A stretch of 64,000 nt of DNA from Chryseobacterium sp. ERMR1:04 (GCF_001297705.1 NZ_LIRF01000003.1:310001-374000), one strand, 5' to 3'; shown: positions 25,360 to 35,050, numbered from the stretch's first letter. Numbers and translations: made by a program. The notes: generated by a model from the letters alone, not told the origin.

Positions 25360-26685
25360 ATGGAACACACATTAGATATACAGGCAAATAAAGTAAAAGA
25401 AACAGTAGGAAAGCACGTTTTAGCAGACGGTTTTGATTTCGTGATGGATATCGAAAGATCTCACGGATCATGGTTGTATGACAAACTTTCAGACAGAGAA
25501 TATTTAGATATGTTTTCAATGTTTGCCTCAGCATCCATCGGTTATAATCACCCTTACCTTGTTGAAAGATCGGCTTGGTTAGGAAAAATGGCTGTAAATA
25601 AACCTACGTTAGCAGATGTTTATTCTGAGGAATATGCACACTTTTTAGAAGTTTTCGAAAGAGTGGTAATTCCTGAAGAATTGCAATATGCTTTCTTTAT
25701 TGAAGGAGGAACTTTAGGCGTAGAAAATGCTATGAAAGCATGTTTCGACTGGAAAACCCGTAAGAATTTTGAAAAAGGACTTCAAACAGAAGCCGGAATT
25801 TGTATCCATTTCAAGCAGGCATTCCACGGAAGAAGCGGTTATACATTGAGCTTAACCAATACTTCTGACCCAAGAAAATATCAATATTTCCCGATGTTCG
25901 ACTGGCCAAGAATCTTAAATCCGAAGCTAAGTTTCCCAATTACAGAGGAGAATTTGGCAGAAACAATTAAGAATGAAAGATTGGCGCTGTTAAATATCGA
26001 AGAAGCGATTTTAATGAACCCGAATAAAGTAGCTTGTATCATCATTGAGCCAATTCAGGCTGAAGGTGGAGACAATCATTTCAGAGATGAGTTTTTATTA
26101 GGCTTAAGAAAAATTTGTGATCAGAATGAAATCTTATTGATTTTTGACGAAGTACAAACAGGTATTGCGATTACAGGAAAAATGTGGGCTTTCCAACATT
26201 TCACTGCAAAGCCGGATATTATTTCTTTCGGGAAAAAAGCGCAGGTATGTGGTGTTTTAGCAAACAAAGAAAAATTTGATCAGGTTCCGAATAACGTTTT
26301 CAGAGAAAGTTCAAGAATTAACTCCACTTTCGGAGGTAATTTTATTGATATGCTTCGTTTCCAATTGGTGATGGAAGTTATTGAGCAGGAAAACCTTGTG
26401 GAAAATGCTAAAATTGTTGGAGAATATTTATTGGATGGGCTGAAAATTTTGGCTCAGAAATATCCTGAGAAAATTTCAAATGCAAGAGGAAGAGGGCTAA
26501 TGTGTGCGATAGATTTGCCGTCGGGAGAAGAAAGAAATCACTTAGTAAATGAGCTTTTTAATGATGGTTTGATCATCTTATCATGTGGAGATCAGGCAGT
26601 TCGTTTCAGACCTCACTTGAACGTTACCAAAGAAGAAATTCAGTTGGCTTTAGACAAAATTGAAAATAATATTAACAAAATTTAA
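25360..26685 (+). CDS. lat: L-lysine 6-transaminase
   Basis: The 441-residue class III aminotransferase moves the epsilon-amino group of lysine to 2-oxoglutarate, giving 2-aminoadipate 6-semialdehyde. Family marks include FIEGGTLGVENAMKACFDWK in the PLP phosphate-binding region, the cofactor Asp in LIFDEVQTG and the Schiff-base Lys in SFGKKAQVCG. The pairing with the upstream semialdehyde dehydrogenase defines a lysine-to-aminoadipate route. The LodA-like oxidase 6.5 kb upstream could form the same product by a different chemistry. Confidence 0.93.
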   Translation: MEHTLDIQANKVKETVGKHVLADGFDFVMDIERSHGSWLYDKLSDREYLDMFSMFASASIGYNHPYLVERSAWLGKMAVNKPTLADVYSEEYAHFLEVFERVVIPEELQYAFFIEGGTLGVENAMKACFDWKTRKNFEKGLQTEAGICIHFKQAFHGRSGYTLSLTNTSDPRKYQYFPMFDWPRILNPKLSFPITEENLAETIKNERLALLNIEEAILMNPNKVACIIIEPIQAEGGDNHFRDEFLLGLRKICDQNEILLIFDEVQTGIAITGKMWAFQHFTAKPDIISFGKKAQVCGVLANKEKFDQVPNNVFRESSRINSTFGGNFIDMLRFQLVMEVIEQENLVENAKIVGEYLLDGLKILAQKYPEKISNARGRGLMCAIDLPSGEERNHLVNELFNDGLIILSCGDQAVRFRPHLNVTKEEIQLALDKIENNINKI

Positions 26686-26747
26686 AACTGAAGATTTGTA
26701 ATTTTAAAAAAAACATTGTACATTTAGATACTCAAACGATATAGAAT

Positions 26748-26978
26748 ATGGAAAGAAGTACGAGAGTATCCGTTTTTGAAAGTGATAAACCTTCAGAAAT
26801 ACAGTTAATCAAATCTAAATTGGATGATGCACAAATTACAAATGCAGTTGAAAACAGTTATTTAACTTTTACAACAACGCCGACAGCAACATCATTAAAA
26901 ATTATGGTAGATTTGGAAGAAGAAAACAAAGCATTTGAAATTATTGATGCTTATCTTCAACAAAGTGAAAAACAATAA
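26748..26978 (+). CDS. DUF2007 domain protein
   Basis: The 76-residue protein matches the DUF2007 pattern. A short beta strand (TRVSVFES) leads to a helix with IQLIKSKLDDAQI, then a strand region and a C-terminal helix (EENKAFEIIDAYL). This is a small ferredoxin-like alpha/beta fold proposed to act in signalling. It begins 62 bp after lat and ends before a strong terminator, so it may ride on the lysine transcript. No catalytic residues are apparent. Confidence 0.75.
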   Translation: MERSTRVSVFESDKPSEIQLIKSKLDDAQITNAVENSYLTFTTTPTATSLKIMVDLEEENKAFEIIDAYLQQSEKQ

Positions 26979-27013
26979 AAAACAATTTCATAATTTTAAA
27001 TTTTACTACTTCG

Positions 27014-27050
27014 AACCGAAAATTAATCTTAATTAATTTTCGGTTTTTTT
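27014..27050 (+). terminator. Terminator after the DUF2007 gene
   Basis: A 13-bp stem (27014-27026 with 27033-27045), loop TCTTAA and a T run to 27050. It closes the amaB-lat-DUF2007 region. The 248 bp up to 27298 are AT-rich with nothing recognisable apart from a weak TATCTTTA before the SemiSWEET gene. Confidence 0.9.
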
Positions 27051-27298
27051 AGTTGCTTTTTTGAAATAATTATTGAGTTAAATGATGAATTATCGGGACA
27101 ATACAAGAATGTATTAAAGGCAAATTTCACAAACCGAAAGAATATTAAAATGATTAAAAATCTGGATATTCTTCTAATTTTTACGATTGATCCACTTTTG
27201 CTTAAAGGATAAATTTATTTTCATTAAAACAATGGTTTAACGTTTAATCAGTTCTTAATTTTTTAATATCTTTAGATTAAATTTTAAAATTATTAATA

Positions 27299-27574
27299 AT
27301 GACAGAAGAAATAATAGGGTATTCAGGAGCAATTATATCATCCGTATCGTTTTTACCACAAGTTATAAAATTATGGAAAACAAAATCTGGTAAGGACCTT
27401 TCTATGGTTACCTTATTTTTCCTTACCCTAAATGCTATACTTTGGGTTATTTATGGGGTAATGAAAGATGCCAAACCACTTTGGGTGACCAATATTCTCA
27501 TGCTAAGCATGTTGATTATAATGATTTTTCTTAAAATCAGCTATAGAAAAAATGGACCTCTTCCAAAAAAATAA
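27299..27574 (+). CDS. SemiSWEET family sugar transporter
   Basis: The 91-residue membrane protein has three predicted helices (about residues 5-25, 38-58 and 64-82). It carries the PQ-loop motif FLPQ at residues 18-21 in the first helix. SemiSWEETs dimerise to form a bidirectional sugar (glucose or sucrose) channel. The length and three-helix layout match the family closely. The gene stands alone. Confidence 0.88.
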   Translation: MTEEIIGYSGAIISSVSFLPQVIKLWKTKSGKDLSMVTLFFLTLNAILWVIYGVMKDAKPLWVTNILMLSMLIIMIFLKISYRKNGPLPKK

Positions 27575-27823
27575 AGCTGAAGTTACATTATGAGACGGCT
27601 TTAATAAACTCTTATTTGAACAAAATTTAATCAATTTATTTAATTAAAAAGTCTGATATTCAGTAATTAAATAATTATTTGTAGTAAAAATATAGAATTT
27701 ACATTTAACTTATGCTTATTAAAATTATCAATAGATGTAGTTTCTATCAACCTTTCGGGGTTAAAATAAGTCAGCATAAACATTGACTTTTTTAAATATT
27801 CCAATTTTCAATATATAATAAAC

Positions 27824-28336
27824 ATGACGAAAGAAATTAAACTAAGGAAAGCAGAAATTAACGACAGAGATCTAATCTGGGAAATTATACAGCAAGCAAT
27901 TGAAAGAAGAAGAATCGACGGAAGCACACAATGGCAAAATGGATATCCCAATCTTGATACCGTAGAAAGTGATATTGCAAAGAACTTCGGCTATGTTTTA
28001 ACAGTTGATGGAGAAATTGCGGTGTATGTTGCCCTAATTTTTAATGACGAACCTGCGTACAGCACCATTGAAGGAGCTTGGTTGAGTGACGGAGAATTTG
28101 TTGTTGTACATCGGGTAGCGGTGCTTGAAAAGTTTGCGGGACAAGGATTGGTGAAAAAACTTTTTGATCATATTGAACTTTTTACAAAAGAAAATGGGGT
28201 ACAAAGTGTAAAAGTAGATACCAATTTCGACAATATTGCGATGCTGAAAATCTTAGAAAAGCAAGGCTATTCCTACTGTGGAGAAGTATTTCTTGCCGGT
28301 GGAATGCGAAAGGCATTTGAGAAGATTATCATTTAA
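27824..28336 (+). CDS. GNAT family N-acetyltransferase
   Basis: The 170-residue protein has the GNAT fold. It opens IKLRKAEINDRDLIWEIIQQA, has a beta-4 strand leading into VVVHRVAVLEKFAGQGLVKKL with the acetyl-CoA pyrophosphate-binding QGLVKK loop, and a C-terminal VDTNFDNIAMLKILEKQGY. The substrate cannot be inferred. The gene is monocistronic, between SemiSWEET and the efflux operon. Confidence 0.9.
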   Translation: MTKEIKLRKAEINDRDLIWEIIQQAIERRRIDGSTQWQNGYPNLDTVESDIAKNFGYVLTVDGEIAVYVALIFNDEPAYSTIEGAWLSDGEFVVVHRVAVLEKFAGQGLVKKLFDHIELFTKENGVQSVKVDTNFDNIAMLKILEKQGYSYCGEVFLAGGMRKAFEKIII

Positions 28337-28409
28337 TCCAAAAGTTAAATCAATCTTTATTGAATTTTTAGAAGATACTCTATTTATAAACTCTATTAAG
28401 TTTGTTCGT

Positions 28410-28437
28410 TTAGTTCTGAACTAATTTTTTACTTTTG
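28410..28437 (+). promoter_or_regulatory. RND operon promoter with palindromic operator
   Basis: A perfect 15-bp palindrome TTAGTTCTGAACTAA (28410-28424) sits directly upstream of the -7 element TACTTTTG (28430-28437), where a bound dimer would block polymerase. A TTTG at 28401-28404 is a possible -33 element, though the spacer is long. The GbsR/MarR regulator encoded just downstream at 28454 is the likely ligand-responsive repressor acting here. Confidence 0.7.
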
Positions 28438-28453
28438 CTTCAAATTATATACA

Positions 28454-28909
28454 ATGCATAAAAGTATAGAAATTGATGAAAAAATTTTTCAAGATGCTGT
28501 AAAGTTCTACGGCACCGTTTTTAATCTACCACCGTTAGCTTCAAAAATCTATGCCTACCTTCTTTTCGATTATGATAAGGTGGGTATTACATTTGATGAG
28601 TTTGTTGAAGTGCTTTCCGCAAGTAAAAGCTCCGTTTCTACGAGTATTTCCTTATTGCTAAGCTCACAACTTATTATTGATCATAATAAAATGGACGAGC
28701 GGAAGCGGTATTTTTTCATCAATGATGAGTACAAAAAGATAAGATTTGAAAAAATAGTTCAAAAGATGAAAGACGAATTAAAATTATTGGATGATTTAAA
28801 TAATTTCAAAAAAGTTCAAGATGAAGGGTACAACGAGAAAATAGAAGCTTACAAAGCTCTCTTAGATAAAAACATAATAAATATTCAAGAATCTCTTAAT
28901 AAACTATAA
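28454..28909 (+). CDS. GbsR/MarR family transcriptional regulator
   Basis: The 151-residue protein has a winged helix-turn-helix of the GbsR type (IYAYLLFDYDKVGITFDEFVE, then SASKSSVSTSISLLLSSQLI) and a C-terminal coiled helix for dimerisation (about residues 95-150). Such regulators repress the efflux operon that they precede. Here it is the first gene of the operon, with 1 bp between its stop and the adaptor ATG. A palindrome in the promoter is the likely binding site. The inducer is unknown. Confidence 0.9.
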   Translation: MHKSIEIDEKIFQDAVKFYGTVFNLPPLASKIYAYLLFDYDKVGITFDEFVEVLSASKSSVSTSISLLLSSQLIIDHNKMDERKRYFFINDEYKKIRFEKIVQKMKDELKLLDDLNNFKKVQDEGYNEKIEAYKALLDKNIINIQESLNKL

Positions 28910-28910
28910 A

Positions 28911-30095
28911 ATGAATAATAAGCTAGTTATACTTTCTATTGCAGCGTTTTCACTCACAGCCTGCAAAAAAGAAGCTCCGAAACAGGATGGCGCAAAACCA
29001 TATCCTGTTATTACAGTGGAGTCAAAAAATATCGTCGGCTATCAGACGTTTCCTGCTACCATTCAGGGTAGAGTAAACAATGATGTACGTGCGAAAATAC
29101 AAGGATATATCACTCAGGTTTTAGTGGATGAAGGGCAATATGTTACAAAAGGGCAACCTTTGTTTCGTCTTGAAACTAATATTCTGAACGAAAATGCAGC
29201 AGCAGCAAAAGCAGGAATCGGGGCAGCTCAATCAACAATTGCAGCTTCTCAGGCAGCTGTAAATGCAGCTCAGGTTGAAGTGAATAAACTAAAACCTTTG
29301 GTGGCTAAAAATATCATCAGTGATGTTCAGTTACAGACTGCGCAGGCTAATTTAGCTCAGGCACAGGCTCAATTGCAACAGTCGATGGCAGCAAAACAAC
29401 AAGCTTCGGCTAATTATAAAGGAGTAGAAGCCAACATCGAATATTCTATTATCCGTGCGCCTATTTCAGGAGTTATTGGGAAGCTTCCTTTAAAAGTGGG
29501 AAGTTTGGTTGGTCCGACAGATCAAACTGCTTTAACAACCATTTCAGATACTTCAGAATTGTTTGCTTACTTCTCAATGAATGAGAAAGAATATTTCGAT
29601 TTCTTGGAAAAATCTCCTGGGGCTACAATGCCTGAGAAGATCAGAAATCTTCCTATGGTAGAATTACAATTAGCGAACGGAAGTATTTATTCTGAAAAAG
29701 GGAAAATACAAGCGATTACAGGACAAATTGACCCTACCACAGGAACCATTCAGTTTAGAGTTGCTTTCTCAAATCCTCAAAAATTATTGAGCAATGGGAA
29801 CAGTGGATCCATCAGACTTCCGAAAACTTATGATAACGTATTGGTAGTTCCTGAAAGTGCAACGTTTGAGCAGCAAGGTATTGTTTACGTGTATAAAGTA
29901 GAAAAAGATACGGCTAAAAATGTTGTAATTAATGTGATCGACAGAATAGACAATATGGCGTTAGTAAAATCAGGGGTAAACAAAGGGGAAACGATTGTTG
30001 CTGCAGGTATCGGAGCATTGAAACCGGGAACTGCGATCATCAAAAAACCAATTAAAATGGATAGCCTTGTACAATCTATAAAACCGAAATTCTAA
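28911..30095 (+). CDS. RND efflux periplasmic adaptor subunit
   Basis: The 394-residue membrane fusion protein is a lipoprotein with lipobox Cys18 (SLTACKK). It has a split biotinyl-lipoyl domain (VRAKIQGYITQVLVDEGQYV, and later IRAPISGVIGKLPLKVG) around an alanine/glutamine-rich helical hairpin (about residues 95-170). A beta-barrel and a membrane-proximal domain follow. It links the RND pump at 30097 to the outer-membrane channel at 33250. It starts 1 bp after the regulator stop. Confidence 0.95.
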   Translation: MNNKLVILSIAAFSLTACKKEAPKQDGAKPYPVITVESKNIVGYQTFPATIQGRVNNDVRAKIQGYITQVLVDEGQYVTKGQPLFRLETNILNENAAAAKAGIGAAQSTIAASQAAVNAAQVEVNKLKPLVAKNIISDVQLQTAQANLAQAQAQLQQSMAAKQQASANYKGVEANIEYSIIRAPISGVIGKLPLKVGSLVGPTDQTALTTISDTSELFAYFSMNEKEYFDFLEKSPGATMPEKIRNLPMVELQLANGSIYSEKGKIQAITGQIDPTTGTIQFRVAFSNPQKLLSNGNSGSIRLPKTYDNVLVVPESATFEQQGIVYVYKVEKDTAKNVVINVIDRIDNMALVKSGVNKGETIVAAGIGALKPGTAIIKKPIKMDSLVQSIKPKF

Positions 30096-30096
30096 C

Positions 30097-33000
30097 ATGA
30101 TAAAGAACTTTATTAACAGACCGGTTTTATCCACCGTAATCTCAATTTTGATTGTGATTCTCGGTGTTTTGGGATTGATATCCCTGCCAGTCACACAGTA
30201 TCCTGATATTGCGCCTCCTACAGTAAGTGTTACAGCAAACTATACCGGAGCCAATGCGGAAACCGTGATGAAAAGTGTTGTAGTACCGTTGGAAGAGCAG
30301 ATCAATGGGGTGGAAGGAATGGATTACATTACTTCCAGTGCAGGAAATGATGGTTCAGCACAGATCCAGGTATTTTTTAAACAAGGAATTGACCCGGATA
30401 TTGCTGCGGTAAACGTACAGAACCGTGTTACCAGAGCAACGCCACTACTTCCAAGTGAAGTAACGCGTTCTGGAGTTGTAACACAGAAACAGCAAACGAG
30501 TGCTTTGATGTATATGTCTTTCTATTCTGAGAATAAAGATTTAGATGATGTATATCTTCAAAACTTCTTGAATATCAACGTTATTCCAAGCTTAAAAAGG
30601 ATTAATGGAGTAGGTGATGCCAACGTTTTCGGGGGTAAAAACTACTCAATGAGAGTTTGGTTGGATCCTTCAAAAATGGCAGCGTACGGATTAACTCCGG
30701 ATGATGTTACTGCAGCGATCAATGAGCAGAGTAGAGAAGCTGCCGCTGGTTCTATCGGACAAAACAGTGGAAGTTCTTTCGAATACATCATTAAGTATGT
30801 CGGAAAATTCAACGAAAAAGATCAATACGATAATATTATCATTAAAGCGCTGCCGGATGGTCAGAATTTAATGCTGAAAGATGTTGCTAAAGTTGAACTG
30901 GCAGGACAGTCTTACACTGGAGTCGGGGAAAATGGAAACTATCCATCCATCAGTATGGGGATCTTCCAGACGCCGGGATCTAATGCTCAGGAGATCATCA
31001 AAAATATTAAAACGTATCTGAAATCAGCAGAAGGAAGTTTCCCTAAAGGCGTAAAATATACTTTTAACTTTGATACCAATGAATTCTTGGATGCATCTAT
31101 TGAAAAGGTAGTTCATACCTTAATTGAAGCATTTATCTTAGTATTTATTGTGGTTTATATCTTCTTACAGGATTTCAGATCTACTTTAATTCCGGCCATT
31201 GCGGTTCCGGTATCTATTGTAGGAGCGTTCTTCTTCCTGAATTTATTTGGATATTCATTAAACCTTTTAACGTTATTCGCATTAGTTCTTGCGATTGGTA
31301 TTGTGGTGGATGACGCGATTGTCGTCGTCGAGGCCGTACATGCCAAGATGGAACATGGTATTTCCGATGCCAAGAAAGCGACGGTAGAAGCGATGGATGA
31401 GATTACAGGCGCTATTATCTCTATTACATTGGTAATGGCAGCGGTATTCGTTCCGGTAACATTTATTACAGGTCCAACAGGAGTTTTCTACCAACAGTTT
31501 GGTATTACCTTGATTATTGCGATTATTATTTCGGCAGTCAATGCATTAACGTTGAGCCCGGTTTTATGTTCATTATTCTTAAAACCTCACACAGAGCATC
31601 ATGCAGAATACAAGAGCATGAATTTCCTTCAGAAGTTTTTCTATAAGTTTAATATTGCTTTTAAAACAACTACAGAACGTTACGGAAGAGGATTTGTATT
31701 CTTATTAAGACATAAATGGGTAACGTTAATCATCTTTGCGGTGACCGGTGCTATTCTATTTTGGGCGAATTCTACAATGAAGAAAGGTTTCGTACCTACT
31801 GAAGATAGAGGAATCATCTTTACCGATGTACAGCTTCCTCCAGGGGCTTCAATGGAAAGAACATACAATGTTTTGAAAACGCTTCAGGCGAATGCAATGA
31901 AAGTTCCTGGAGTACAAAACGTTACCATTTCTACAGGTAGAGGGTTCTTATCAGGAAATGGGAGTAATAACGGTCTTGCTTTCATTAAGTTAAAACCATT
32001 TGAAGAAAGAAAGAGTGGAGGTCAGACCTCTGAAGATATTACTAAAAAGCTATTCGGTATCTCAGGTAAAGTTCCGGATGCGAAAGTAGTATTCTTCCAA
32101 CCGCCAAGTGTACCAGGTTTTGGTAACAGTGCTGGTTTTGAAATGGTATTGTTGGATAAATCAGGCGGTGAATATGCCGATCTAGATAATAAAACAAATG
32201 AGTTTATCGGGAAATTGATGCAAAGACCCGAAATTGAATTTGCTCAATCTTCATTTAATACAAAATATCCTCAGTATCAAATGGACATCAACGTTCCTTT
32301 GGCTAAACAAGTAGGTGTTTCTGTAAGTACGATCTTAAGTACAATGCAGGGATATATTGGAGGGGTTTACACCGCTGACTTTACGAAATACGGAAAACAG
32401 TTCAGAGTAATGGTTCAGGCACTTCCTGATAACAGAAAGAGCATCGAGAATTTAAATGAATTGTACGTAAGAACTGGTTCTGGAGTAATGTCACCAATTT
32501 CTCAGTTTGTAACGCTTAAAAAAGCATACGGTCCACAATCGGTAAGTAGATATAACTTGTTTACTTCTGTGAAGATTACAGGAGCCAACTCAGCAGGATT
32601 CAGTTCCGGAGATGCAATTACAGCGGTTCAGGATGTAGCGAAAGAAACATTAAATCAAAATTACGATGTAGAGTTTACGGGGTTAACAAGAGAAGAATTA
32701 AATTCCGGATCTCAAACATTATTGATCTTTGGTTTAAGTTTAGTGTTTGTTTACTTCATTCTTTCTGCACAGTATGAAAGTTATATTCTTCCTTTGGTTG
32801 TGGTAATTTCTCTTCCTCTTGGGGTAATGGGAGCTTATTTCGGTCAAAAGATAATGGGCTTGGAAAACAATATTTATTTCCAGATCGCCTTGATCATGTT
32901 GGTAGGATTGCTCGCAAAAAATGCCATCTTGATTATTGAATTTGCTGTCCAGAGAAGGCATCACGGTGAAACCATTGTTATGTCTGCCATCAATGCTGCA

Positions 33001-33243
33001 AAAGCGAGGTTAAGACCAATTTTGATGACGTCATTTGCTTTTATCTTTGGTTTATTACCATTGGTGTTGGCAAGCGGAATTGGAGCAGTTGGTAACCGAT
33101 CTATTGCAACGGGTGCGGCAATTGGATTATTAATAGGTACAATTTTAGGACTTTTTGTAATTCCTGTATTGTATGTGATTTTCCAAACCTTACAAGAAAA
33201 GGTGAAGCCTATTAAAAGAGAAGACATCAATTTAGCAGAATAA
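30097..33243 (+). CDS. RND efflux pump permease, AcrB/HAE1 type
   Basis: The 1048-residue inner-membrane proton/drug antiporter is a full-length HAE1 member. It opens MIKNFINRPVLSTVISILIV. The first helix precedes the porter domain and the helix group follows near residues 335-490. Helix 4 has the proton-relay Asp pair in GIVVDDAIVVVE. The second half repeats this layout, with LLAKNAILIIEF in helix 10 carrying the relay Lys. It starts 1 bp after the adaptor stop. The substrate range cannot be predicted. Confidence 0.96.
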   Translation: MIKNFINRPVLSTVISILIVILGVLGLISLPVTQYPDIAPPTVSVTANYTGANAETVMKSVVVPLEEQINGVEGMDYITSSAGNDGSAQIQVFFKQGIDPDIAAVNVQNRVTRATPLLPSEVTRSGVVTQKQQTSALMYMSFYSENKDLDDVYLQNFLNINVIPSLKRINGVGDANVFGGKNYSMRVWLDPSKMAAYGLTPDDVTAAINEQSREAAAGSIGQNSGSSFEYIIKYVGKFNEKDQYDNIIIKALPDGQNLMLKDVAKVELAGQSYTGVGENGNYPSISMGIFQTPGSNAQEIIKNIKTYLKSAEGSFPKGVKYTFNFDTNEFLDASIEKVVHTLIEAFILVFIVVYIFLQDFRSTLIPAIAVPVSIVGAFFFLNLFGYSLNLLTLFALVLAIGIVVDDAIVVVEAVHAKMEHGISDAKKATVEAMDEITGAIISITLVMAAVFVPVTFITGPTGVFYQQFGITLIIAIIISAVNALTLSPVLCSLFLKPHTEHHAEYKSMNFLQKFFYKFNIAFKTTTERYGRGFVFLLRHKWVTLIIFAVTGAILFWANSTMKKGFVPTEDRGIIFTDVQLPPGASMERTYNVLKTLQANAMKVPGVQNVTISTGRGFLSGNGSNNGLAFIKLKPFEERKSGGQTSEDITKKLFGISGKVPDAKVVFFQPPSVPGFGNSAGFEMVLLDKSGGEYADLDNKTNEFIGKLMQRPEIEFAQSSFNTKYPQYQMDINVPLAKQVGVSVSTILSTMQGYIGGVYTADFTKYGKQFRVMVQALPDNRKSIENLNELYVRTGSGVMSPISQFVTLKKAYGPQSVSRYNLFTSVKITGANSAGFSSGDAITAVQDVAKETLNQNYDVEFTGLTREELNSGSQTLLIFGLSLVFVYFILSAQYESYILPLVVVISLPLGVMGAYFGQKIMGLENNIYFQIALIMLVGLLAKNAILIIEFAVQRRHHGETIVMSAINAAKARLRPILMTSFAFIFGLLPLVLASGIGAVGNRSIATGAAIGLLIGTILGLFVIPVLYVIFQTLQEKVKPIKREDINLAE

Positions 33244-33249
33244 AAAATA

Positions 33250-34665
33250 ATGAAGAGTTTATTAAACATCATAAAAGGAATAACTTTTTCAGTCGCAATT
33301 CTTGCAGCCGTTTCATCTTGTATGGCGAGGAAAGAATATGAAAGACCGAAAAATGTTGTTGACGAAAAGCTTTTCCGTACAGATATGCTTCCTAAAGACA
33401 GTGTTAGTATCGCGAATGTTTCTTGGAAAGAAATTTTTACCGATCCAATACTTCAAGGGCATATTTCAAAAGCTTTAGAAAATAATTTAGATATAAGAAT
33501 TGCCCTGCAGAGTATTACTTCTGCAGAGGCTTATTTGAAGCAGAGTAAAGCTGCTTATCTGCCTACACTTTCCGTAGGTCCCAATTATACTTTCCAGACA
33601 CAGTCTATCAATACACAATTTGGACAGATTCTTGGAGAAAGACGGTATGTAAATCAATACGATATCACCGGAAGCATTGGCTGGGAAGCGGATATCTGGG
33701 GTAAACTGAAAGCTCAGGAAAAAGCACAGTTGGCTACTTATTTAGGAACAGTAGCTGCTCATAAAGCAGTGAAAAGCAGTTTGATTGCATCTGTTGCTTC
33801 TGCATATTATCAATTGTTGACGTTTGATTCTCAGAAAAAAATTATTACTGAGACCATCGCTGTTCGTGAGAAAAACTATGAAACCACTAAGGCCTTGAAA
33901 ATATCAGGAACGGTTACAGAAGTTGCTGTTCAACAAAGTGAGGCATTGGTTTTCAATGCACAATCTATGTTGATTGATATTGATACTCAGATTCAGTCAT
34001 TAGAAAATACAATGAGCTTGTTAATGGGAGAACCTTCTCACGCGATTGAAAGATCAACGTTGGAAACTCAGAAAATTCCTATTGATCTGAAATTAGGGTA
34101 TCCTGCTCAATTGTTAGCTAACCGTCCAGATGTAATGCAAGCAGAATACAGTTTGATGAATGCTTTTGAATTAACCAATTCTGCAAAAGCTCAGTTTTAT
34201 CCTACGTTGAAAATTACAGGAAGTGGAGGGGTACAGTCTGTAGATATTGATCATTTATTCAGTGTAAATTCTTTATTTGCAAGTGTAGTTGGAGGCTTAC
34301 TTCAGCCTATTTTAAATAAGAGAACCATCAGAACCAACTATGAAGTAAGTTTAGCCAATAAGGAAACGGCGTATTTGAACTTCAGAAAAACGGTTCTTAC
34401 CGCTGGAAAAGAAGTTTCTGATGCGATAAGAGTTTTCTCTGTTCAGGATTCTTTTATTGAGTTAAAAGAAAAAGAATTGAATGCCTACAAAAAATCTGTA
34501 GATTATTCTCAGGAATTGGTGAACTACGGGATGGCTAATTATCTTGAAGTATTGAATGCCAGCGTAAACTCATTAAACGCAGAGTTGAATATTTCAAATG
34601 CAGAATACAGTAAAATGAAAGCCGGAATAGACCTTTACCAAGCTTTGGGAGGCGGATGGCAATAA
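33250..34665 (+). CDS. Outer-membrane efflux channel, TolC/NodT family lipoprotein
   Basis: The 471-residue protein has a lipobox with Cys24 (AAVSSCMARKEY) and two tandem outer-membrane-factor repeats forming the alpha-barrel. Typical segments are NNLDIRIALQSITSAEAYLKQ and LLANRPDVMQAEYSLMNAFE. It completes the tripartite pump with the two upstream genes and starts 6 bp after the permease stop. A strong terminator follows. Confidence 0.94.
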   Translation: MKSLLNIIKGITFSVAILAAVSSCMARKEYERPKNVVDEKLFRTDMLPKDSVSIANVSWKEIFTDPILQGHISKALENNLDIRIALQSITSAEAYLKQSKAAYLPTLSVGPNYTFQTQSINTQFGQILGERRYVNQYDITGSIGWEADIWGKLKAQEKAQLATYLGTVAAHKAVKSSLIASVASAYYQLLTFDSQKKIITETIAVREKNYETTKALKISGTVTEVAVQQSEALVFNAQSMLIDIDTQIQSLENTMSLLMGEPSHAIERSTLETQKIPIDLKLGYPAQLLANRPDVMQAEYSLMNAFELTNSAKAQFYPTLKITGSGGVQSVDIDHLFSVNSLFASVVGGLLQPILNKRTIRTNYEVSLANKETAYLNFRKTVLTAGKEVSDAIRVFSVQDSFIELKEKELNAYKKSVDYSQELVNYGMANYLEVLNASVNSLNAELNISNAEYSKMKAGIDLYQALGGGWQ

Positions 34666-34684
34666 TTAATATTGTATAAATTAT

Positions 34685-34718
34685 AAAAATCGCATGTTAA
34701 AATTAACATGCGATTTTT
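34685..34718 (+). terminator. Terminator of the RND operon
   Basis: A 16-bp perfect stem (34685-34700 with 34703-34718) with an AA loop is followed by G and seven T. It ends the four-gene efflux operon. Confidence 0.92.
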
Positions 34719-34882
34719 GTTTTTTCAGGAGGTGAATACGACTAATAAAAAGAAATATAATTACTGATAAAGAATTGACAGTTAAATGATTTCATTCTTA
34801 CTATATCGTTTGTGGAAAATTGAAAGGGATGATTATCGCATAGCTAATTAGGGTTTTAATTAAATTTTATTCAATTAAAAAC

Positions 34883-34912
34883 TTGTATATATGGTTTAAA
34901 TACTTACTTTTG
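34883..34912 (+). promoter_or_regulatory. tRNA-Ala promoter
   Basis: A -33 TTG (34883-34885) and a -7 TACTTTTG (34905-34912) are spaced by 19 nt, a near-ideal Bacteroidota promoter, 20 bp before the tRNA. Confidence 0.75.
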
Positions 34913-34931
34913 TACCGCTTCGAAAAAACAA

Positions 34932-35005
34932 GGGGAATTAGCTCATCTGGCTAGAGCGTTAGACTGGCAGTCTAAAGGTGACGGGTTCGATCCCCGTATT
35001 CTCCA
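34932..35005 (+). tRNA. tRNA-Ala (anticodon GGC)
   Basis: The 74-nt gene folds as a full cloverleaf. The acceptor is GGGGAAT with ATTCTCC and the D-arm is GCTC/GAGC. The anticodon stem TTAGA/TCTAA has loop CTGGCAG, giving anticodon GGC. The T-arm is ACGGG/CCCGT. The G3-U70 wobble pair, the alanine identity element, is present. The 3' CCA is not encoded. Confidence 0.97.
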
Positions 35006-35006
35006 C

Positions 35007-35050
35007 AACACCTAAAGTCGTATTTAATACGGTTTTAGGTGTTTTTTTTT
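35007..35050 (+). terminator. Terminator after tRNA-Ala
   Basis: An outer 10-bp stem (35007-35016 with 35034-35043) with an inner CGTATT/AATACG stem is followed by a run of T to 35050. Confidence 0.85.

Noticed and set aside
32961..33272. 103-codon frame opposite the RND permease end
   Set aside because: It lies antisense to a strongly conserved pump gene and encodes no recognisable domain.
34932..35050. tRNA-Ala as the attachment site of an integrated element
   Set aside because: No integrase and no second copy of the tRNA 3' end was seen downstream.
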